In this document: positions 12,136-23,101 of the stretch, in pieces
How the letters are laid out: each line of letters opens with the position of its first letter
Position numbering within the stretch: the stretch's first letter is position 1
From: Telopea speciosissima
Taxonomy: Eukaryota; Streptophyta; Magnoliopsida; Proteales; Proteaceae
Length of the DNA: 64,000 nt
NCBI RefSeq assembly: GCF_018873765.1
Contig: NC_057916.1
Coordinates: 28,309,501-28,373,500, forward strand
Direction: 5' to 3'
Position numbers and translations under genes: made by a program
The notes under the pieces: model-generated
What the model was told of the DNA's origin: nothing
Databases searched by the model: none
What the model saw: the letters and a program-made list of their open reading frames with translations, nothing else

Positions 12136-14169
12136 TTAACGTCCTCCAGAGAGTAGAAATTCTGAAACTTTTGGTGATGATGGAATTTTCATCCCCTGAG
12201 AAGAAGTAGAAGGATACGACATGGTTAAACACTCATCAAAGCCTTCGCCATCCACAGATGTTATGCCACTGGCAGACAGACTAAGAGATGACAAATCTGG
12301 TAGAGGGAGTTCTCCCTCCAAATACTGCACAATTTGTCTCATAGTTGGCCTTGCTGTTGGAACACAATGAGAGCAAAGCAATCCAAGATTCAAAACCAAC
12401 TCCATTTCCTTCTCGACATAATTAATCCCCAAGTTTGGATCCACAGTGTCAAGAATTTTCCCTATTCTCTTACAAGAGAACACCCAATCCACCAACATCA
12501 GTTCCTCTGCTGTTGCTCTTGGCTCTATTGGCTTCCTCCCACAAGCAACTTCCAATGTAAAAGCCCCAAATGCAAACACATCTGTGCTTGGGTTGGCCAA
12601 CCCTGTTCTTGAAAGTTCTGGTGCAAGATAACCCAGTGTCCCAACCACTTGTGTTGTTTGAGGATCAGATCCATGGTCATACAATTTCGCAAGTCCAAAA
12701 TCTCCTAATCTTGCATTCATTTCCCCATCCAATAGAACATTACTGGACTTTACATCTCTGTGAAGCACAACCTTCTCCCATTCCTCATGTAGATAAAACA
12801 GTGCAGATGCTACACCTCGAATAATTCGATACCTCTGACTCCAATTCAGCACCGGCATTGATGAATCGAAAAGGAACTTGTCTAGACTTCCATTGGGCAT
12901 GAATTCATATACCAAAAGAAGTTCTCCTTTACGCCGGCAATACCCCAAGAGTGTTACTAAGTTCCGATGTCGTAATTGACCCACGCTAACAATCTCAGCA
13001 ACAAATTCCTTCATCCCTTGTCTTGAATCATGTGAGATCTTCTTCACTGCAACTTCAATTTTGGAAATGGGTAATACACCTCTATAAACTCTACCAAAGC
13101 CACCAATACCAAGAAGCTCCTTGTGCTTAAACCCATCAGTCGCGACGTAGAGATCTTTATACTTGAATCTATGAGGCCCATAATCAAGTTCCCATTCTTC
13201 AAGTACTTCTGCATATTTTATCTTCCTTCTAATCAATATGCCAATTACAATACCTAACACTAAAGCAGAGACAATTACAGGAAGCCCAATGGTCAGAATT
13301 GCTGGTTTCTGGTTGCTTTGGGGAAGTTTGGGAAGCTGGGAGATATTGAATTCATTTGCTTGCCCGTTCAGTTTGAAGCTCCATCCCAATACATAGTGAG
13401 AAGTGAGAATAGAACCAAGAGAGGATGAGAAACCGATGAACATAGACTCTTGCATGATCAGAGAAAGATCGAGAGACTCTGACAAGAGGGGAAGAGCTGG
13501 TTTAGGAACATTTATTGGAGCTAATGTGACGTTTAGCTGTTTGTGTACACCATCATAATCCACCCAGACTTGCATGGAATCGCCACTGATGAGGGTGAGG
13601 TTCTTGGACACACCATCGCTCTCATCGAAATAGGATGCCGGAGCAGAAGCAACAGAGTCCAATCCATTGATATCGATACCGACATGATTGTTGTTGATAT
13701 CATTGAGCTCCTTACTCTCTATGGTATCGAGTTCGATTGCGAATACATTATTGGTTGAATGGCCATTGTCGGTTTCATTGAAGAGGCCAAGATATTGGCT
13801 TGGAAAAGCACCAGGGAAGCCTCTTGTGGGTGCGATGAACCAAGCGATACCGTGACCACCCAAATTGGGATACTGGGGGAGGATGGCAAAAACAAAAGTG
13901 GTCGAGAAGGAGAGTACCGCAGCGGTGCCGGTGCCACCACCGGATGATGATTTGTTGAGGAAGTGAATTGGGTTGGTGTAGAAGGCATGGCCCGTATCTT
14001 GCAATGTATTGTTTGTCAGCAAGAGAAGGCCATTGGATGTGATCTCAGCTATACCGTCCAAGCTCACATGATCAACTCCTCTGAGGCCATGGTAGATGAA
14101 ATCAACTTCTTCTGCTCCAATATTTCTCACAAGAAGGAACAAAACTGTAAGCTTGAAAACGGAAAACAT
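12136..14169 (-). CDS. L-type lectin receptor-like kinase 1
   Basis: This is an intronless gene of 677 residues. Family members are plasma-membrane receptors with an outer legume-lectin domain and an inner Ser/Thr kinase, and several act in defence signalling. Visible parts are a signal peptide (about 1-18), a lectin domain (about 20-270, with AIELDT at 144-149 and NNHVGIDIN at 160-168) and one membrane span (about 291-313). The kinase (about 345-620) has glycine loop GIGGFG at 354-359, Lys376 in VAVKK, HRDVKSSN from 470 and DFG at 490-492. All catalytic residues are present, so an active RD-type kinase is expected. The C-terminus ends LSGGR. The start is supported by the signal peptide directly after Met1 and by the match to the start of gene 2. 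The closest named group is probably clade IV or S.4, judged from memory. Gene 2 at 27.2-29.2 kb is its tandem paralogue. Confidence 0.95.
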   Translation of the reverse strand: MFSVFKLTVLFLLVRNIGAEEVDFIYHGLRGVDHVSLDGIAEITSNGLLLLTNNTLQDTGHAFYTNPIHFLNKSSSGGGTGTAAVLSFSTTFVFAILPQYPNLGGHGIAWFIAPTRGFPGAFPSQYLGLFNETDNGHSTNNVFAIELDTIESKELNDINNNHVGIDINGLDSVASAPASYFDESDGVSKNLTLISGDSMQVWVDYDGVHKQLNVTLAPINVPKPALPLLSESLDLSLIMQESMFIGFSSSLGSILTSHYVLGWSFKLNGQANEFNISQLPKLPQSNQKPAILTIGLPVIVSALVLGIVIGILIRRKIKYAEVLEEWELDYGPHRFKYKDLYVATDGFKHKELLGIGGFGRVYRGVLPISKIEVAVKKISHDSRQGMKEFVAEIVSVGQLRHRNLVTLLGYCRRKGELLLVYEFMPNGSLDKFLFDSSMPVLNWSQRYRIIRGVASALFYLHEEWEKVVLHRDVKSSNVLLDGEMNARLGDFGLAKLYDHGSDPQTTQVVGTLGYLAPELSRTGLANPSTDVFAFGAFTLEVACGRKPIEPRATAEELMLVDWVFSCKRIGKILDTVDPNLGINYVEKEMELVLNLGLLCSHCVPTARPTMRQIVQYLEGELPLPDLSSLSLSASGITSVDGEGFDECLTMSYPSTSSQGMKIPSSPKVSEFLLSGGR

Positions 14170-15515
14170 GGCTTCCGGATTCTGGATCCTTTTCCCTTTT
14201 CTTGGTCCTTAGTTCTGTTCATGAGACGAACGAAACTAATATAAAACAGGAAAATGTACAATTTGACTTTGATAGCAGTTAACCATCATGTGTCAGGTCA
14301 ACCTAGTTACAGAGTCGAAGACTTGGTCGACTATCTAATCAGTAAACCGCATGTAGCCACCAGCCATGGCGGCCATTCCCACTTCAAATTGATAGAATTG
14401 AAGTTGGTGGACGAGGGTAATGCCGTAGTATTACCGGGAATTGGAAGTTAATAGGTCGTGGCAGGATTCGATGGTCAATTAATCTACTCCGCTAAAATCA
14501 TGGTATGTGAAGATTTTGTGTTTCTCGTGTGTTCTACTGTATTCTATGCGCAAGTTTGGCCTGGCAAGACCGAGGGTGAGAGCAACTACCGTTTCTCAAA
14601 AGGAAGTATTCTTCTTTCTAGGAACCAAAAAAATAAAGAAAAGGAAGTATTCTCACCAATGGAATCCGTAAAACCAAAAGTCAAGGTGCGGATCAGGTGG
14701 AGGGTCAAAGAATCCAGGTGTTAGGCACCTCGATGCATCTGGTTAAACTAATATTCGTATCTATTTTTAAATTTGAGAAAAAGAATAGTGCTTGGTTGTG
14801 TGTCTACAGTGTCAAGCCACAGGAGCACGTGAAATTATCACCAAGTCCCTCTTGAAATAATAAATCTCATCTATGCTGATACCTCAATGCGTGTTGGTGC
14901 CAGAGCTACCCGATCAAGTAGCTATCTCTTGCCCGTAAAATTAAACATAACTAATATAAAATATGAAAAACAAAATAAAAAATTAGAGTAGCACATAATT
15001 GATGGTTGGGCTACAATACAAGAAAAATAATATACATGTTTAACAGATGAAAAATGTAAACAAGTTATATTTAGGGGGAAAAGAATCTCATGTTGTCAGC
15101 TCAGAATCGAAATTACATGCCCCCACCTGAAATACTGTAGCTTGTTCGTTAGGAATTGTCCTAAATACCCCCAATTGAATAGGGTCATCTTTTTCAACTC
15201 CTTCCTTTGCCCGAAACTGCACAAAAGCATTGGAGGGAACTTATTCCCTATATTTATAGAATCAACATTAACTAGTTGACATGCAAAACCCTAACTAGCT
15301 AGATTTATGGAATGGCTAAAAACACTATGACCTAACATGCATGAGTGCATTAAGTAATCTAGATAATATTCAAATCACTCTATATACATAGAAAAACCCT
15401 AAAAATGCTTGGATGCATCAAAATAAACCCTAAAAATATAAGAAAAAACATAATACAATAGAGAATAATCACATTCAACACATTTATCAGCATTAGAGAT
15501 GTCATATAAAAAATA
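14170..15515. other. upstream region of lectin receptor kinase 1
   Basis: Short stretches match the upstream region of gene 2. One is GGTAATGCCGTAGTATTAC near 14415; another, near 14473, begins GGTCAATTAA. After that the similarity stops, whereas gene 2 continues into the duplicated segment. The region 15075-15235 is copy 2 of the dispersed repeat first seen at 2116-2302. No other gene was seen. Confidence 0.6.
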
Positions 15516-16171
15516 TAAAATTTAGGGTTTTTGACAAATGCTCCCCTAAAAATGCCTATCTGTCCAAATGCCTCCCTACAACTTTTTTAATTGCAAATAT
15601 CCCCTAACTTTAAAACATTATAGCATTTTGGTCTAATCTGTTAATTTGAGATGTTAAACGTTAGTTTCAAGGAATCTAATGACCAAAATACTCCTCTACT
15701 TAAAACCCATCAAAATTAATTAAAATTGCCGAGATCTATTAGATAAAAATATTAATTACAACATATGTAGATTAAAAATATGTTTTACATTCACTAGTTT
15801 TGATTTTGAAAATATTTACTTAATCCCCAAAAATATTAATTGCTCATGGGTTCCATGAACAAAAGAAAATTGAACTTCTCAAAGTACCTCAATTTTTTAT
15901 CATTCTCTTTTTTATTTTTTATTTTTCTTTCAATTCTTTCACTATAATCACATGTGGGACCCACTTCCTCCTCGTCCTCCTCGTCCTCCACTATAGAAGG
16001 TCGCACCATCCTCGCCGTTGCAACCTCGCACTCCAATTCTGCTCTTTTCTCTCTCTCTCTCTTTCTCTTTCCAAAGCTAGAAATCCCTCAGGAGAGCGAC
16101 ACAGCACTGACTTGCTTTATGTTTTGTTTTTTTTGTCGCTGTTGTTCTTCACCCTCAGGTTTCACATTTAT

Positions 16172-16705
16172 TTATAGAGGGAACTCCTCTCCTCTTGAAT
16201 CCAACTCTGGCTCCTTTGCATAGTTCACTTGCAACCCTATTGCTTTTTCCTGTGACCTTTTGGTTTTCAACACCTTCCCAGCATCAGCACCACCGCCACC
16301 ATTCTTTTGCGAGAAGCAAGGAATTAGTATTAAATAAAAAATCATAAACCTCAGAACGCACGCGCCTATTATAATACCCAATAACGCTGATTCACTGAGC
16401 TTAACACCACTTGGAGACGGTTGAGATGGAGATGGTTGAGGAGCAGGTGGGCCAACTGGAAGAGCTGGAGGAGGAGAATTTGTGAAAGAAATATCGTTAC
16501 CAAGGAAATCTGAACTGGGAAATCTCTGAAGCCTTTTCCAGTAAAATTATTGTTCGCTAGGTTTAATTGTTGCAGATTTGGAAGATTGAGATCGGGGATT
16601 TCACCAGAAAGCGAGTTATTAGCAAGGTTCAGAGACATTAAATGTGTCAAATTTGAAATGGAAGAAGGAATACTGCCGTTGAATCCAACTATTGCTCCGG
16701 TTCAC
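16172..16705 (-). pseudogene. captured fragment of an LRR receptor-like kinase gene
   Basis: Minus-strand reading gives LRR residues (HLMSLNLANNSLSGEIPDL, then LPNLQQLNLANNNFTG). A proline/serine-rich linker (PPPALPVGPPAPQPSPSQ) and a membrane span (ALLGIIIGACV onward) follow. The order and wording match plant probable inactive LRR receptor kinases of the At4g23740 type. The frame changes after the LRR part and again in the juxtamembrane part, and the kinase domain is absent. It is a truncated, frameshifted fragment within the Pack-MULE, not a working gene. Confidence 0.8.
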
Positions 16706-17545
16706 ACCCTCTGCTTGGCTTCGAGTCAAACGAGGTATACAATGTCGTCTTAGCTGGAGCTTTCCACGAAGGAAAGAAAAACAACATCGTTGGTTTCCTG
16801 TGTGTCTTCATGGAATAGGCTGAGAAACCCTTCCCCCTCTACTCCTCCTGCAGCTATGTAGTTTTTCCTCTGCTATAAAACATCTGTAACTCGAAAAGCT
16901 GCGCTTTGCTTCAATATCTTCCATATAATCCGTGAATAATTTGATGCCGGTGAAGTTCTTGCTGTTCGTTTCTATCGATTTCTATTTTTGTCGTCCTGGA
17001 GATATTTTCTGTTAAGAATGTCACTAATTTGGATTCTAGTTCCTCTTTTAATAATTTTTTTTTTAAAATTGGAGGTGGGGGATGTATAAGCGGTGAAGTG
17101 TGTTTGTCTGCATTCTTCATCGTAACGTTTGGTCTTGTATGGGCTAAGTGAGAATGGAAATCTCTCTCTCACACGGTCCAACCAAAACCAAGCTAGGAAG
17201 GGGCATGTTTGTGGGAAATACAAAGTTCTCCTAGTTTGCCGCTGCAGCCTCGTAGGAGGAGGGGTGTTACAGGTCTGTTGGAGTGCAAGGTTGCAGCGGT
17301 CTTCTATGGAGGAGGGGGTGGGTCTCACATGTGATTAAAAATGAAAGAATTGAAAATAAATAAATAAATAAATCAAATTAGGATATTTTAGAATATTTTA
17401 TTTTATTTTATTCTTGGATCCATATCCTTGGGGATTAGGTAAATATTTTCAAAAACAAAATTAGTGGATGTAAAACATATTTTTGACCTACTTAAATTGT
17501 AATTAATATTTTTATCTAATAGATCTCGATAATTTTTTCTTAAAA

Positions 17546-18665
17546 TTAAAGAATAAAATGATCAAATTGCCCTAATCCTCCCCAAATGATTTAGGATTTG
17601 AAACTGAAATTTTTTTCCCCAAATCGTTTAGGATTTGAAATTGAAAATTTTTTCTCCATATGAATTTGAACCCATCTGAAAAGCAAGATCACAAGCTGTC
17701 CGAAATTGAGCGCCTTGAGGACTATGAATCCTTAATTTTTTCCCATACATTCCCGATTCCACCCCCCCCCAACACTATTTAAAAGCCCGTTTTGATGGCG
17801 GAAAAGAGGGCAAGTCCTGCGTTTTTGCCACACCTCTGTAGTTTCTCCTGTTTATTTCCATTCTAACACCAGTTCTCTTAAAAAAGTAAAATAAAATAAA
17901 AACTCGAATTCTAGAAATGTACTAAAGAAACCAAAATCGTATACTAGAATTAAGATTTGCAGAAAATTCGCAGAAGTTTAAGAAGGGACATGGACTTATA
18001 AACTCAGTCATCTTTTATTACTTACAAAATTCCAATTTTTTTCCTTCTTCCACTCTTCTAAATTGTGTTGTTAAGCTGAAACCCATTACCCTAAAACCCA
18101 AAAATTCGTAAAACCAAAATCACAAGAAGAGTACTTTGTGTTGTTCTCGGGGGAGCCCATAGAGCCAGAATCAAAAGGAAAAGTAAAATTGAATAAACAG
18201 AAAAGCTAATAGATTCTACCTTCAGAAGAAAGAAAATCCAGAGGTGACTAAAGCAATCCCCGTCTCCAACAAAAGCAAGTTAAAACCTCAAACCCACCGC
18301 CATTACTGGATCTAGTGAGGTAGCGTCCAGTATCAGAAGGGAAATGTTTGAATAGAAGATTTCGAGTCTTTGGAACGCTTTAAGTGGTAAAGATATGATT
18401 TGATTGACTTACGTGTATGAAATACATGGAAATCCCAGTCATATGTTGTAGTGCCCTGCCGAACTTTGGCAAGCTGAATGAAAGAAACCCATGGCGGACG
18501 TAATTTGAATACCATTGGTATAATTTCCCCTCAATTTTTTTCCCCCATATCAGATGGGTTCAAACCCTAAACGATTTGGGGAAAAAAAATTTCAGTTTCG
18601 TACCCTAAATCATTTGAAGAAGATGAGGACAATTTGATCATTTTATTTTTTAATTTTGATGGGTT
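17546..18665. mobile_element. inner inverted-repeat unit nested in the Pack-MULE
   Basis: About 17546-17690 and 18525-18665 are inverted copies sharing AATAAAATGATCAAATTG, CCAAATGATTTAGG and CCCCAAATCGTTTAGG. The unit sits inside the right arm of the larger Mutator-like element, so it is either a nested transposon or an older arm rearranged by a second event. Its interior carries an exon-like stretch on the minus strand (18413-18515). Exact ends could not be set because the arms of the two elements merge. Confidence 0.55.
18413..18515 (-). pseudogene. captured first-exon-like stretch, unidentified
   Basis: The ATG at 18515 opens a clean frame (MVFKLRPPWVSFIQLAKVR and onward to FHVFHT). It ends at a good splice donor, ACACGTAAGTC, around 18406-18416. 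The composition is coding-like, unlike its surroundings. No following exon was seen within the element. It is probably a first exon captured from a host gene that I do not recognise. Confidence 0.4.
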
Positions 18666-18851
18666 TTTATAGAGGGGCATTTTGGTCATTAGATTCCTTG
18701 AAACTACCGTTCAAGTGTTCAACATCCCAAATTAACGGACTGGACCAAAATACTATAATATTTTAAAATTAGGAGGACATTTGTAATTAAAAAAGTTATA
18801 AAGGGCCATTTGGACAAATGGGCATTTTCAGGTGACATTTATCCAAAACCC

Positions 18852-18963
18852 TAAAATTTATGCACCGTAGTTTGAAAATGATAAAAACACCCCTACGACT
18901 AGAAGAAGCCTAAAAAATTTATCCTAATATATATATATAAAATGCGTTGTGGGCATTTGTCGC

Positions 18964-19000
<37 letters not shown>

Positions 19001-20042
19001 CTTGGATCCACTTTAGTTTAATGTGCTAGGGCTAATGTTATTTTGAATTACTGTTGCTATTTTGGACTCAAATGTTCAGTTTTTGATACACAATGTATAC
19101 AAAAAAGAAATCCTAGTGATCTGATTTGTGTCGGAATTCAAATTTGAGTCATTAGGGGCCTTTCTGAAATGATTGCAATAATTAAGGGTGCAGTTCAGCT
19201 GAAAATCCCAAGTATACCTCACCTTATAATCTAATCCATTTTTTTTATCATCTCCTCCAAACACTGAGTGCAAAATGGTACTTGGTATTTCTAAGTTTTG
19301 GAAAGGTTGGGAAGTTCATGTAGAGGTTCCCCCTCAAGTTGGGGGCTAATGATGATTTTTTAATAAGGCCAGGTGCAAGACCAACCCATTGTTGTTTTGA
19401 TTTCCTTGTGGGATGTCTCAAGTTGTATTCATAGTTCCATAGGTAGGTCACATGTCATTTTAGTTCCATATCCTAAGAAAATCGACCGCCAGTCCAGGTT
19501 TTTCTCCTTGTTTTCTCAACCTTTTATATTCTTCAAATAGAATATATTTTTTTTGTTATTTTATAAAGTATAATTTTAGCACATGTAACTATCAGGTTGA
19601 ACTGTACACAAGAATGAAGAAATGAGACTGTACAATTGAGTTGCAGATCAGGCATGATAGCGGTGTATGATAAAGAGTTGGAGAAAATTGAACTAAAGGT
19701 TCAGATTCTGAATGTCATTAGAAAAGAATTGAATTGAATTCAAGAAGGAACTGGCATCTAGTTTCTTTTTCATTGTATAGAGGAGCTGGAAGGAAGAATT
19801 TGCGAAGTGAAAATCTCACATGGTTGCGGCATAACCATCAGAAGAAGCCAGGCAAAGTAAGCCAATGAAGAATTTGAATAGGAGCTCTGGAAATTTGGAC
19901 ATGATGTTGGGAACACCGACTCAAAAAATCAAATACATTTGAACAAAACAATGAAATGGAAGTGCCAGAAGTGAATAATAAAGAGATAATAGAAAGACAG
20001 ATTACTTACCAAAAAAGAAGACTGATTGAGGTGTAGGGAGCA
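18852..20042. other. intergenic region
   Basis: No gene was seen. It contains a GA repeat at about 18968-18994. At 18922 the sequence TCCTAATATATATATATAA followed by AATGCGTTGTGGGC resembles a Helitron 5' end on the plus strand. Confidence 0.4.
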
Positions 20043-20240
20043 AGGTTTCAAAAATCAGTGAATCGGATTGGAATTGGTCAGGATCGATTCCGATTTCTGC
20101 AGTTACAAACCTTAATATTCTTGCCAAGATTCCCCCTGAATCTATGAGTTATGGTGTATTCTAGTGTTATTGGGACCGATTCCAGCTGATTATGATCCGA
20201 TCTGAATCGGTATCAGTAGGGCCAATTCCATCACTGGCAG
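20043..20240. repeat. short dispersed repeat (AATCGGTGAATCGG family)
   Basis: It begins AGGTTTCAAAAATCAGTGAA and is rich in GATTCCGAT-type words, ending with a degenerate reverse version. Related copies lie in both palindrome arms (about 4165-4395 and 5657-5890) and at about 29688-29910. The right end overlaps the polygalacturonase fragment boundary. Confidence 0.5.
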
Positions 20241-20640
20241 AGCATTTGGATCAAACTTGTCATCTGGGTGGGATCCAATTTGACTCGTGGCTTTGAGTGC
20301 CATGTTCACAATTACCATTTCTAAATATGATATAATGTCTTTCATGTATCCGTGTCTGCAATTGGTAGTCTTGAATGAAATACCAGTGAAGGAATTTTGT
20401 ATGTGCAGGCCCCCCCACAACAATGCCAGAGATGCCACCAGACATCTCACTACCAAAAGAAAGGGCAGAACCTGTAGAAACTTGAAGGTAAGCCCCTCTG
20501 ATGTGAACATTTCTGGTCGATCTTCCATAGGCAATGCCATACTCATCCCAACCACTCTTCAGCGCAATAGCATCAGGACCCACGCTACTATTGGAGTCCT
20601 CAATGCACATCTTGTCAGCTGAATCAGAAAAAATGAGATT
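20196..20640 (-). pseudogene. polygalacturonase-like (GH28) exon fragment
   Basis: Minus-strand reading gives ALKSGWDEYGIAYGRST and GSALSFGSEMSGGISG. In another frame it gives NSFTGISFKTT and GSHPDDKFDPNALPV. These are hallmark stretches, in order, of plant glycoside hydrolase 28 proteins of the probable polygalacturonase type, which loosen cell-wall pectin. The change of frame near 20410 and the lack of neighbouring exons mark it as broken. A splice-acceptor-like GATTCAG precedes the coding part near 20615. Confidence 0.8.
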
Positions 20641-21285
20641 CATGCACCATAAATGAGGATAAAACTCTACAAACCTTTCATGTTATCTACTCAAAACAGC
20701 AGGAAACAACAAATAACTTGAAAGACCCAGATGGGAGGATGACCAAGGATGGGAGGATGACCAAGGAATTAGATCCTATTTTACACCGTTTTTAAACAAA
20801 GTATAAGTATTTAGGTTCTAGGGCCATATATAGCTGACATTAAAAGGATACAAATGGATTATGTCTTCAGAGTTTAAATAAAAGTTTCATGGATTAGAGG
20901 CAGAGAACAAAGTTTCTGAATGCTCGAGTCACAGTTCATATGATAACCATGGTATGGCTAAATTAGAAGGCTTGGTTTTGAGAAATTTGCTCAGAGAAAT
21001 ACAGAAAAACAGATTCAATGTTGCAGAGATGTGCATACATGGAGATACTTAATACTCTTGTCCCATTTCAAGGGCTATTCTATCTATACATTATTCAAAA
21101 AATTCAATGGTAAATGTGTATAGACTGATGCAGCTTCAAGTGCATACTGTAATCCTCAACATTTAGAGATATAAATCACATCCAAACATAAAGCTATATG
21201 GAAAAATTACAAAACTCAGATTGGTGGGAAATATGCGCTATAAATTTCATAGTAAATGCAAAGGCATTTTGACAGCCTCCTATCT

Positions 21286-22400
21286 TTACGTGAGGAAAGT
21301 GGAGATAACTCCAGCAAGTTCCATGAAATCACCATAAGTTGACGTGGGGGGGGGGGGGGGGAGGAGGAGAGAGGAATGGTGAAAGGGAGATTGTGAAGAG
21401 AGGGAGAGTGTTTTGGGGAAGAGAAAGGAACTTGGACAATTTTTCTGTAAAAAATATAAAAAGCATTGAATCAATATCTTAATGTGTAATCTTGTTTTTC
21501 TTTTCCTTTTTCCACTTAGGTGGGTAGGAGTAGGGCCATATGGGGTGGTAGCATTGAGGCATCATAAGCCATAACATTTCCCTGTAGTGACTAAATCACA
21601 AATTCTAGCACAAAATTAGTTTCTGATTGTCATCTGTGCAAAAGATGATGAAAACAAAAAAGAGTAGAAACATGCCAATGAAGACCAAATATGGCAAATT
21701 GTTAATTCTCAGTAAACATGTTGTTGCTACCTCTTCAAACGGGGTGAGGGGTTATAATCCTTCAGAAAACCAAATATGGCAAGCAGTAAGCAATCACCAC
21801 TATGTTGGCCAAAATTGATCCCTAAGTATCCATTGTAGTATTAAAAGTTCCAACATCTCCTTTTTATCACAACACTATGCTCATAAAATTTCAAATGTAT
21901 TATAAACAAACCTATGCAAATGATATCCTACAACAGCATGGACAATTGACCCATTAGTAAATAATATAAGATACCATTTATCAGCTTCTTGTACTCCAGA
22001 CACTTTGGAACTGGGACAACTCAAGAAGCACTCCTCCCCATCTCGTGATGTTCTGCACGAATCAAGCAAGAAATTGATAAGATCCATAGCAATGAAGCAA
22101 AAAATTTGGGACAAATCAAGACTGGCCTCACTTGTATCAATTAACTTACTTATGAATGAGGACAAACTGTTGGTGTAGACACCCCACTACAGATTCCTAT
22201 CCTTGAGATAATTGACGGTATAATTTCAATACTGGAGCTTGAAATAATGCACACCAATAAAAGGGAGACATCTAAATATAGGATGAGAAATTATAGGTAT
22301 TGGTTCATAGAAGATTTCTCATACATACCTATCTCTACCAGTGTATGTAGGACAACACCATAGATACATACATTGCTATAGCTGATAGGTAATAATCATA
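21286..22400. other. non-coding stretch between captured fragments
   Basis: No recognisable gene was seen. It includes a G run at about 21345-21361. A minus-strand open frame at 21881-22165 looks mildly protein-like (FTNGSIVHAVVGYHLHRFV) but matches nothing I know; it could be a further captured piece. Confidence 0.35.
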
Positions 22401-22572
22401 CAACTTAAAAAGAGGGGAAAGAACTGCAAAACGTGTGTTTTGAATAGAAAGTAAGAACTCTACTTATACTATGAGAACAAGATTTGATCCTTAACAAGTT
22501 CCAGTGGTGCTGACCGCAAAAACCCAAAATTTCCAAGAAGGCAAGGGAGTAAAAAAGAATGAGTGACGATAC

Positions 22573-22715
22573 CTGGTTCTTAATAGGATTAACGGTGCTG
22601 CTATTTCTCCAATCAAAATCCGTGAGAAGATCATTTATGGGGAGGATGGGAGCCTTATCAACATCAGAAGATAGCATGAGAGACTTCAATCCAAGATAAT
22701 TCGCTTCACCACAGA
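22573..22715 (-). pseudogene. RD19-type cysteine protease exon fragment
   Basis: Minus-strand residues YLGLKSLMLSSDVDKAPI, LPINDL and TDFDWRNSSTVNPIKNQ match the end of the prodomain and the start of the mature enzyme in papain-family RD19 proteases (typical FDWRDHGAVTPVKNQ). The stretch ends at a splice donor (CAGGTATCG) exactly after KNQ. The catalytic Cys exon does not follow. It is an isolated exon, not a gene. Confidence 0.75.
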
Positions 22716-22942
22716 TCTGCCGGGAGAGAGAAAGAGAGAGAGAGAGAATCACTTGCCCAAAAAGAGTAGTACTATAGCTTTAGGATATGTCAATTATGCT
22801 AGGGTTCAAGGAAACAAAATAAGAGAATTACCACAACTGCCATCCCCATCACAGCCCCAGTACAGAGAATCAGTTAAGACATATATTCATGTTTTGGGGT
22901 TCTATCAGGAAAAAAAATGGTGACTGATATAAAGACAGTTAC

Positions 22943-23101
22943 TCTGCTCTGAGGGCTCTTCTTCATCCTTTCAAGAACTCTTTGGAAGGCTGGCTTTCCG
23001 GTTGTCTCCCCCAGAGCTGCAATTAGATCTGCTCTTTGGGGTCCAATAAAGCACCAAATGCTGAGCCAAGAGCCACTGCTGCTTGCTGCCATCCATTAAG
23101 C
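22943..23101 (-). pseudogene. COQ4 (ubiquinone biosynthesis) exon fragment
   Basis: Minus-strand reading gives [20 protein letters not shown], then, one frame over, [17 protein letters not shown] and [11 protein letters not shown]. These are the conserved N-terminal part of plant COQ4, the mitochondrial ubiquinone-complex scaffold. The exon is bounded by an acceptor (CATTAG at about 23102) and a donor (AGAGTAACTG at about 22943). One base is missing around the DPK-R junction, which shifts the frame. No later COQ4 exon was recognised nearby. Host-gene fragment, non-functional. Confidence 0.85.

Larger units (their letters stand above)
15525..18851. mobile_element. Mutator-like element carrying host gene pieces (Pack-MULE)
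   Basis: The perfect 9-bp direct repeat TAAAATTTA flanks it at 15516-15524 and 18852-18860. The ends GGGTTTTTGACAAATG and CATTTATCCAAAACCC open long inverted repeats. The left arm runs to about 16010. The right arm is split into about 17290-17545 and 18640-18851 by an inner inverted-repeat unit. The interior holds a minus-strand piece of an LRR receptor kinase gene (16172-16705). No transposase was seen. Host-gene capture by Mutator-like elements is known in plants (Pack-MULEs). The composition of the interior, richer in GC than the arms, fits a captured piece. Confidence 0.85.

Noticed and set aside
13543-14244. plus-strand open frames opposite lectin receptor kinase 1
   Set aside because: They are shadows of the coding strand.
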